From positions 1-19,962 of the forward strand of contig CBFIHR010000080.1 in NCBI GenBank assembly GCA_965662365.1: 19,962 nucleotides of DNA, in the 5' to 3' direction. Position numbers and translations under genes: made by a program. Source of the stretch: CAWVWD01 sp965662365. GTDB taxonomy: Bacteria; Bacteroidota; Bacteroidia; Chitinophagales; Saprospiraceae. Shown here in pieces: positions 13,896 through 19,962 of this stretch. The notes beneath the pieces are model-generated. The model did no database searches and had not been told where the DNA came from. It saw only the letters and a program-made list of their open reading frames with translations. How positions within the stretch are numbered: position 1 is the first letter of the stretch; every line of letters begins with the position of its first letter.

Positions 13896-14783
13896 ATGGA
13901 AAAGCGATTAACCAAACATATCAGCTATTTACCCAAAGAATCCATCGAAATTTATGCGGTCAAAAAGGAATGGAAAACTTGGGTAGTTGGATCCATTGTT
14001 GTTGTTGTTGTTGCATTTTTTGCTTTCGTTATATCGACTGGCGTTTTTGGTGGTATTCTATTTACGGTTGGTTTCTTTGGTTTGTTTGTCAATCTGGTTA
14101 GACAAGGTATTTCGCCAGCTATTAATTTTATACAATTCACAAAAAAGCGAGTTATTTTAAAGCAAAATACCGAATTAGCAACGGACGAACAAGCCATTTC
14201 TCATTACTTAAAATCTCCAACTTATTTAGATATAATTATCAAACAAAAACCAAAGGATTTAATGGAAATTTCGTTTGAGCAATATGGTGAAAACATTGGA
14301 AAAACTATAATTCCTGGTGAAGAATTAACGTATTTGTTGGATAGCTTAAATGACTTATTGAATTTAGAAATCAAAGAAACTCGAAGTACCGTTACGAAGG
14401 AAGATATTTTGTATTTACGACCAGTAGATTCTGACGAAAATATCATGCCTTCGTACCTAAAAATCGTGGATAATCCGATGCGTTTAATTATAAAGCCGAC
14501 TTCTAATACTCGCAATTTTATTATCAATCAGCAGCGAAATATTATTAAAACGGCTAAAGGGAAAACGTTTAATCTACACGATATAATTGATATTGTATTT
14601 TACATTTCAGGAACGACAGTCATCATGACGGCTTTGTTACAATCGAATAAATTTGAGGAAATTATTCAATTCGAGACCAAAAAATACGCCGCTGATATTA
14701 TTCAAAAAGATATTCAGAATTTTATAAATTTCTTAAAATCAAAAGATAATTTAAAACATATTCAATTTAAAATCGATGCCTAA
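13896..14783 (+). CDS. Membrane protein of unknown function
   Basis: Protein of 295 residues that I do not recognise. Two close hydrophobic segments (about 29-46 and 50-68) form a hairpin near the N-terminus; the valine run is encoded by GTTGTTGTT repeats. About 220 cytoplasmic residues follow, mixed helix and strand, with no enzyme motif. The layout (short N-terminus, two membrane segments, beta-rich tail) is like that of the PH-like protein at 6909-7436, but I see no direct sequence match. It lies between the LOG gene and ravA on the same strand, with gaps of 47 and 99 bp. Confidence 0.72.
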   Translation: MEKRLTKHISYLPKESIEIYAVKKEWKTWVVGSIVVVVVAFFAFVISTGVFGGILFTVGFFGLFVNLVRQGISPAINFIQFTKKRVILKQNTELATDEQAISHYLKSPTYLDIIIKQKPKDLMEISFEQYGENIGKTIIPGEELTYLLDSLNDLLNLEIKETRSTVTKEDILYLRPVDSDENIMPSYLKIVDNPMRLIIKPTSNTRNFIINQQRNIIKTAKGKTFNLHDIIDIVFYISGTTVIMTALLQSNKFEEIIQFETKKYAADIIQKDIQNFINFLKSKDNLKHIQFKIDA

Positions 14784-14882
14784 TCTTTTCTATCAAAAGA
14801 GAAACGCAGTGCGATTCGTCCTACAAAAATGGTTAAATTTACCGCCTCTTTTTCTAAACATTTTACCTGAAATTTCCTTGTT

Positions 14883-16457
14883 ATGCTTATGGAAATGACA
14901 ATTGAAAAACCCGTTGTGGTTCACCAAAAAGTAAAGGAATTATTAGCACAACTTACGAAAGGGTTGTACGAACGTGAAGAAGCAGTTGGCTTAGCATTAT
15001 TAAGTGCTGTCGCTGGCGAAAGTATTTTTTTGTTAGGGCCTCCAGGTGTCGGTAAAAGTTTAATTGCTCGACGATTGAAACACGCTTTTTTAGATGGTGT
15101 TTCTTTCGAGTATTTGATGAGTAAATTTAGTACGCCTGATGAGATTTTTGGGCCAATTTCTATTAAAAAATTAAAGGAAGAAGATAAATATGAGCGATTA
15201 ACTGACCGTTATTTGCCAGGAGCAAATATTGTCTTTTTAGATGAAATTTGGAAAGCCGGACCTGCGATTCAAAACGCTTTATTAACCATCTTGAATGAGA
15301 AAATCTATCGAAATGGTGATGAGGATATGGAGGTCAATATTCGTGGAATTATCACGGCTTCTAACGAATTACCACCTAAAAATGCAAATCTCGCACCGAT
15401 TTGGGATAGGTTCTTAATTCGTTTAGAATTAGGTAATATCAAGAAGTTCAGTAATTTTCTGACGATGATTACCGATGTCACGAATGCGTACCAGGATAAT
15501 ATTGGCGAAAGCCTAAAATTCTCCAATCAAGAACTGGAAGAGTACGGTCAATTAATTAATAAAATTGAAGTCGGCCCAGAGGTGTTGAATACCATTCAGC
15601 TGGTAAAAATTAAACTCGAAGAACATAACGCACGAGTCGGAAGTGGCGGAAATCCAATTATCGTTCACGATAGACGTTGGAAAAAAATCATTCGCCTAAT
15701 GCGTACTTCTGCTTTCTTGAATGGTCGTACTAAAGTCGACTTAATGGATTGTTTCTTGATGAATCATTGCCTTTGGAGTTCGCCGAGTCAGCAGCAGAAA
15801 ATTCAAGATATTTTGACGGAAGCCATTTCAAAACATGGCTACACCATGGCGGTAAATTTGTCGTCTTTGAAGAAGGAAGTCAAAGAATTTCAGGAAGAAG
15901 TTGATAAAGAAATTCGGATTCCGCACGTTGTTTCTGTCGAACAATTGATGCCTGTACATGATGAATTTTTTGAATTAGAAAAGAACGATAACAAATTCAG
16001 CGGTGTATATATCGATATTAAGCAATATCGCACTTTGTCGCTTGACGAACCGCAAGTCACCAACTTTTTTGATGAACAAAAAAACTTGGTTAACAAAATG
16101 CGGGTGCTGAAAGGTGAAGAGGAAAATACTATTTTGGTCATTCGAGAATCAAAAAAGACGAAATATCGCCTAAAAACTCGTTTGGCTGAAAAGACAGACT
16201 ATATCACCAAAAAACCACATAAAATTATTCAGCAATTTTGGGACGAACGCCATCAACAATTGACAACATTTATTGAGCAGCAACTCGATAATATGACTAA
16301 AAATCGCCCTGTGGAGATTGATTTATTAGAACGAAACTTGTTTGTCGATGCTGAGTTTGCCGGAATTGTGAAACAGAATTTTGAGGAAGTTGCTGCAAAT
16401 TTACGTCAGTTGCATTTAGCTTTGGAGAAGTTACAGTTTAGTTATACGAATATTTGA
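14883..16457 (+). CDS. ravA: RavA-type MoxR AAA+ ATPase
   Basis: AAA+ ATPase of 524 residues of the RavA branch of MoxR proteins. Walker A is GPPGVGKS (52-59), followed by ARRLKHAF, the RavA block FEYLMSKFSTPDEIFGPISI (75-94), RYLPGANIVFLDEIWKAGPA with Walker B (116-121), and sensor 1 ITASNELP. The C-terminal part (about 330-524) is where E. coli RavA has its triple-helical and LARA regions; here it is predicted helical with basic stretches. In E. coli, RavA with ViaA binds respiratory complexes (Nuo, fumarate reductase) and affects aminoglycoside sensitivity and acid stress. The next gene is viaA. The start could be ATG 14883 or the ones at 14889 and 14895. Confidence 0.88.
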   Translation: MLMEMTIEKPVVVHQKVKELLAQLTKGLYEREEAVGLALLSAVAGESIFLLGPPGVGKSLIARRLKHAFLDGVSFEYLMSKFSTPDEIFGPISIKKLKEEDKYERLTDRYLPGANIVFLDEIWKAGPAIQNALLTILNEKIYRNGDEDMEVNIRGIITASNELPPKNANLAPIWDRFLIRLELGNIKKFSNFLTMITDVTNAYQDNIGESLKFSNQELEEYGQLINKIEVGPEVLNTIQLVKIKLEEHNARVGSGGNPIIVHDRRWKKIIRLMRTSAFLNGRTKVDLMDCFLMNHCLWSSPSQQQKIQDILTEAISKHGYTMAVNLSSLKKEVKEFQEEVDKEIRIPHVVSVEQLMPVHDEFFELEKNDNKFSGVYIDIKQYRTLSLDEPQVTNFFDEQKNLVNKMRVLKGEEENTILVIRESKKTKYRLKTRLAEKTDYITKKPHKIIQQFWDERHQQLTTFIEQQLDNMTKNRPVEIDLLERNLFVDAEFAGIVKQNFEEVAANLRQLHLALEKLQFSYTNI

Positions 16458-16461
16458 TTTT

Positions 16462-16570
16462 CAAACACATAGATACATAGTACACATAGGTTTATTTTGA
16501 CGGAGTCAAAATGTATGCATTTCCATTCAGCGAAGCTGAAATCTGTGTGTCCTATGCACCTATGTGTTTC
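16462..16570. repeat. Cloverleaf-like palindromic repeat between ravA and viaA
   Basis: Outer arms AAACACATAG (16463-16472) and CTATGTGTTT (16560-16569) pair over 10 bp. Inside are two perfect small hairpins, TTTTGAC/GTCAAAA with a GGA loop (16495-16511) and TTCAGC/GCTGAA with a GAA loop (16526-16540). CATAG repeats at 8- and 9-bp spacing extend the left arm. The element fills nearly the whole 124-bp gap. Similar CTATGTG-type repeats exist between genes of other Bacteroidota as far as I recall. Confidence 0.75.
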
Positions 16571-16581
16571 AATTATATATC

Positions 16582-18213
16582 GTGACAGAAAACGACATAG
16601 AAAAAGAATTAGAGCAAGAATATCAACGGTTTATCGACTTTGGAAACTTGTTAGATAAGCGAATGCGGACGTACATTGTTCAGTACATTCAAAATAAATT
16701 CAATCCTAATCGGTTTGTAATTCCGGAGTTGAGTGAGCAGTATTTTGAGTATTTTCAAAATGCTTTAGACCGTATTTTCTTGATTGATGGTTTGATGGAA
16801 GTGACAAAATATAACGGTCATTTGCGGAAGCAAATCATCATGGATACGTTGTACTGGCTGCGAAAGGCTTACGCCAAATCTCGAATAAAAAATCCGCACG
16901 ACGACGAAAAACAACGGTTAGAAGGTTGGTCTGTTACGCCGTTTCATGCTTTTTTGAATCGTTGGCCAGCATTGCCACAATACTTAAGTGGCGTGTATGA
17001 CCGTTCGGAGTTGGATTTTTTATTTTTTCAAGAGAAGTTCAAATCCTTGATTCGGAATTATAAAGACAACGGAAAAACGGAAAAAGATAAGGAAGCAATT
17101 GAAGTTTTATTCCATGATATTTTGGCACAATGGGATGCGTTATTGTATTCCAAAATTTTAGAATTTCAGTTATCAAAATTTGAGGAAGAAGAAGAGTCTT
17201 ACGTCGAGTTTATGAATCAAAAGGTAACGGAATACCGCAAAATTCGAGATTTTATTAATCCGTTTACCGAATATTTAGGTTGGGATATGTCTCGACAATT
17301 ATGGAAAGAAACTTCATTTGATATTTTGCAACATTATGATAATTTATTACAAAATGAGCAATCTATCAAAGAATTAGCAGACTTGCTGGGCAACATGCGT
17401 GAAGCCGAAATTGAGATTGAAGAAGAGGAATTTGAACGGACAATTATTCGACAAGAATGGGTGACAGATGAGTTGATGAAATCGGAGATTGTCGGTGTCA
17501 AAGAAAGCGACGATTTGACGAATATGTTAAGTTCAGAAGCCGTTTTGCTGAGTAATGAACAAACCGATGCTTTATTTTTAAAGAAATATGCCGACAAAAA
17601 ATTGATGACTTTTCGCTACGAAGATCGAAAACTGGTCAAAAGTGAAGATCATTTTATGGAAATCAACCAGCGAATTAATCAAAAAGAAAAAGGCCCATTT
17701 ATCATCTGTGTCGATACGAGTGAAAGTATGTACGGACGACCGGAGCAAATTGCTAAAGTGCTGACACTGTGTGTGTTAAAACTATCAATGAATCAAAACA
17801 GAAAAGCTTTTTTAATTAATTTCTCCACAGGTATTCAGACGCTGAATTTGCACGATATTGCAAATAGTGTCGATGATATTGCTGCTTTTCTGAATAAGTC
17901 GTTTTACGGTGGAACAGATGCAACGCTGGCATTGTACGAGGCGATTAGACAATTAGGTACGAATGATTATGAAGATGCGGATATATTGATGGTTTCCGAT
18001 TTTATTATGTCTAAAATGGATGATGATGTTTTGAATAAAATTCGTTTTCATCAACAAAATAAGAACACTCAATTCCATTGCTTGATTTTGGGCGATGAAT
18101 CAAATGAAAGTGTGCTTTCTGTTTTTGACACGAACTGGATGTATGATCCGAAAGATAAAGGAATTATTCGAGCCTTGACGCAAGGTTTCAAGACGATTCA
18201 GGAACGATATTGA
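16582..18213 (+). CDS. viaA: ViaA-type VWA protein
   Basis: Partner of RavA: a helical N-terminal half and a C-terminal VWA domain, 543 residues (E. coli ViaA has 483). The VWA part opens with KGPFIICVDTSESM; MIDAS residues D378, S380, S382, T445 (GGTD) and D473 (VSDF) are complete. The N-terminal 350 residues are mostly helical and acidic, as in ViaA. No signal or membrane segment is seen. I start the gene at GTG 16582 (MTENDIEKELEQEY). An earlier GTG at 16564 lies inside the repeat arm and would add six residues with no family support. Co-transcription with ravA is likely, though the repeat element lies between them and could change the relative amounts of the two proteins. Confidence 0.88.
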   Translation: MTENDIEKELEQEYQRFIDFGNLLDKRMRTYIVQYIQNKFNPNRFVIPELSEQYFEYFQNALDRIFLIDGLMEVTKYNGHLRKQIIMDTLYWLRKAYAKSRIKNPHDDEKQRLEGWSVTPFHAFLNRWPALPQYLSGVYDRSELDFLFFQEKFKSLIRNYKDNGKTEKDKEAIEVLFHDILAQWDALLYSKILEFQLSKFEEEEESYVEFMNQKVTEYRKIRDFINPFTEYLGWDMSRQLWKETSFDILQHYDNLLQNEQSIKELADLLGNMREAEIEIEEEEFERTIIRQEWVTDELMKSEIVGVKESDDLTNMLSSEAVLLSNEQTDALFLKKYADKKLMTFRYEDRKLVKSEDHFMEINQRINQKEKGPFIICVDTSESMYGRPEQIAKVLTLCVLKLSMNQNRKAFLINFSTGIQTLNLHDIANSVDDIAAFLNKSFYGGTDATLALYEAIRQLGTNDYEDADILMVSDFIMSKMDDDVLNKIRFHQQNKNTQFHCLILGDESNESVLSVFDTNWMYDPKDKGIIRALTQGFKTIQERY

Positions 18214-18363
18214 TAAATGAGATTCGATAGCCACACGAAAGTTATGTCGCCTATCCTCAAATCACATATTTCGTTTTCTATTCTTAGTCACTTTCCAACT
18301 TTTTTTCTAATTTCGGAATTTATTGATTTTTAGACAAGATTTCTACATCAATATATTCCGAAA

Positions 18364-19962
18364 ATGACGAAGCAACGCAAACAAAAAAACGCTAAGAACA
18401 GAAACGGACAACCAAAGAGAGCCGCTCAAAAAATGGCTTCTCATCCGTTTTTTACTAATAAAAAACTACACCTAATCATTCTTTTTGTATTTGGTTTTTT
18501 ATTGTATGCCAATACAATCGGACACGATTACACAGTTGATGATTCGATTGTCATTACGGATAATGATTTTGTGAAAGAAGGTTTTTCGGGTATTGGTAAA
18601 ATATTGGGAAATGATACTTTTTTAGGCTTTTTTAAAGTAGAAAAAAGCCTGGTGGCGGGCGGTCGTTATCGACCGTTATCTTTGGTGACTTTTGCGATTG
18701 AATATCAGCTATTTGGCGAAAGCCCAACGGTAAGTCATTTTGTAAATATCCTATTATATGCCCTGACCGGAATGTTGTTGTATTTGGTTGTTTTACAACT
18801 ATTTAGGCATAAACAATTGACCGAAACTCACTTTATAGCCTTCGTTACAGCCATGTTGTTTTTGGCACACCCGATTCATACCGAAGCCGTGGCGAATATC
18901 AAAGGTCGGGACGAAATTATGGCGTTGTTAGGTAGTTTGGGAGCGTTGTATTTTGCGTTGCGATATGCCTTTAAAGGTCAGGTTTCGCAGCTAATTTTAG
19001 CCAGTATTTGTTTCTTTTTTGGCATTTTATCCAAAGAAAATACCATTACGTTCTTAGCTGTAATTCCGCTCGCTATGTACATTTTTACGAAAGTAAAAAC
19101 CTCAACAATCGGGATAACGACTGGTGTTTTAGTCGTTTTGGCGGTGGTATTTTTAGTCTTGCGTAGCTCGATTTTAGGCGATGCAGCGAGTTTTTCTGCC
19201 AACACGAACATGGAACTGATGAATAACCCGTATTTAAAATGGAACGGTTCGCAGTATGTCGCCTTTACGGCAATGGAAAAGTTCGGAACTATATTTTACA
19301 CTTTGGGTAAATACTTAGTTTTGATGATTTTTCCGCATCCATTGACACACGATTATTATCCGGCACAAATCCCGATGATGACTTTCGGCGATTGGCAAGT
19401 GATTTTGACGTTGTTGATCTATGTTGGTGCCGGTATTTATGCCCTGATGCGTTTGCCGAAAAAAGACCCGATTGCATTCGGAATTATTTATTTCATTGCG
19501 ACGCTGTCCGTTGTCTCTAATTTAGTTTTTCCGATAGGTACAAATATGAGTGAGCGTTTTATGTTCATGCCTTCGGTCGGTTTGTGTTTGATTGCCGCTG
19601 TTTTATTATACAAATTAGTCAATAAACATCTGGTTAATTTCGGTGATTTAAAATTAGCCTTACCTATTTTAGCCTTGTTTTTAATTGGTTTTTCACTAAA
19701 AACTGTTGTTAGAAATATGGCTTGGAAAGATAATTATACTTTGTTTTCGACTGATATTCACACCTCGACTAACTCCGCAAAATTAAATAATGCGATGGCA
19801 GGCATCACGGTAGAAGAGGCGAACAAACCCGAAAACGCTACCCGAAAACAGCAACTCCTCAACGATGCAATTCGTTACGGTTTACAAGCTCGAACACTAC
19901 ATCCAACTTATGCGAATCCAAATGTAATCATTGGAAATGCTTATACTTATATGGGCGAATTT
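18364..19962 (+). CDS. TMTC-like glycosyltransferase with TPRs (cut by window end)
   Basis: Open reading frame with no stop before the right edge: 533 codons are visible. After a basic N-terminus (1-33) there are many membrane segments, the first at about 36-50. Family marks are the DD pair in the first loop (HDYTVDDSIVI, D59-D60), RYRPLSLVTF (101-110), AHPIHTEAVANIKGRDE (168-184), LSKEN (222-226) and MSERFMFMPSVGLCL. These match the GT-C, TMTC (DUF1736) family of protein O-mannosyltransferase-like membrane enzymes with C-terminal TPRs; a TPR-like helix pair begins in the last 45 residues. Bacterial members are little studied, so substrate is unknown. The 150 bp upstream show no clear promoter. 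The start ATG 18364 gives a normal positive N-terminus. Confidence 0.82.
   Translation, partial: MTKQRKQKNAKNRNGQPKRAAQKMASHPFFTNKKLHLIILFVFGFLLYANTIGHDYTVDDSIVITDNDFVKEGFSGIGKILGNDTFLGFFKVEKSLVAGGRYRPLSLVTFAIEYQLFGESPTVSHFVNILLYALTGMLLYLVVLQLFRHKQLTETHFIAFVTAMLFLAHPIHTEAVANIKGRDEIMALLGSLGALYFALRYAFKGQVSQLILASICFFFGILSKENTITFLAVIPLAMYIFTKVKTSTIGITTGVLVVLAVVFLVLRSSILGDAASFSANTNMELMNNPYLKWNGSQYVAFTAMEKFGTIFYTLGKYLVLMIFPHPLTHDYYPAQIPMMTFGDWQVILTLLIYVGAGIYALMRLPKKDPIAFGIIYFIATLSVVSNLVFPIGTNMSERFMFMPSVGLCLIAAVLLYKLVNKHLVNFGDLKLALPILALFLIGFSLKTVVRNMAWKDNYTLFSTDIHTSTNSAKLNNAMAGITVEEANKPENATRKQQLLNDAIRYGLQARTLHPTYANPNVIIGNAYTYMGEF

Noticed and set aside
13999..14014. GTT trinucleotide repeat as a possible contingency (phase-variable) tract
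   Set aside because: It encodes a valine run in a membrane helix and its unit of three keeps the frame, so no on/off switching.
16564..16581. GTG at 16564 as the viaA start
   Set aside because: It lies inside the right arm of the palindromic repeat; GTG 16582 gives the expected acidic helical N-terminus.

Overview
The window reads as an AT-rich chromosomal segment of a member of the Bacteroidota. Three signs support this: promoters with a TAnnTTTG -7 box and an upstream TTG, a bat (Bacteroides aerotolerance) type locus, and an alanine dehydrogenase gene next to tsaE. I cannot fix the order or genus from the sequence alone.

Layout. Bases 1-2450, minus strand: tRNA-Val(TAC) with a strong terminator and its own promoter, then ald, tsaE and a possible small structured transcript. 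Bases 2450-2770 have no convincing gene. Bases 2770-10434, minus strand: a bat-type operon. In transcription order it holds moxR, a DUF6368-like gene, a secreted protein with a DUF3298/RsiV-like end, a small membrane protein with a PH-like tail, a DUF58 protein, a BatD/DUF4381-like membrane protein, batA and batB. The batC, batD and batE genes often found after batB are absent. Bases 10701-14783, plus strand: small accessory genes (an exported unknown, a stand-alone LOTUS/OST-HTH-like protein, DUF2141, a leucine-rich-repeat protein, a LOG family hydrolase and an unknown membrane protein). Bases 14883-18213, plus strand: a ravA-viaA pair, the second MoxR ATPase/VWA system of the window. From 18364 to the right edge: the first 533 codons of a TMTC-like multi-membrane glycosyltransferase with TPRs.

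How the genes work together. In both MoxR systems an AAA+ ATPase is paired with VWA (MIDAS) proteins. The bat set is thought to act at the inner membrane in envelope maturation or stress tolerance. RavA-ViaA is thought to act in the cytoplasm or at the membrane on respiratory complexes. The inserted genes between moxR and the DUF58 gene are not part of the usual bat set.

Most unusual feature. At least nine short arrays of degenerate 7-bp units (core AGTnnnn, or its complement) sit at gene boundaries, in three sequence flavours: TTAGTnn, CAGTnnn and CGCAACT. Several form an inverted pair, a left AGT arm and a right ACT arm. The pair encloses 18 nt at 13222-13305, 86 nt at 10437-10607, and a whole AT-rich gene (DUF6368-like) at 8790-9437. 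Some arrays supply the stop codon of the gene before them, and two lie immediately upstream of TTG start codons. Two further, unrelated palindromic repeats lie between batA and batB and between ravA and viaA. All repeat calls were made by eye; no genome-wide statistics were available.
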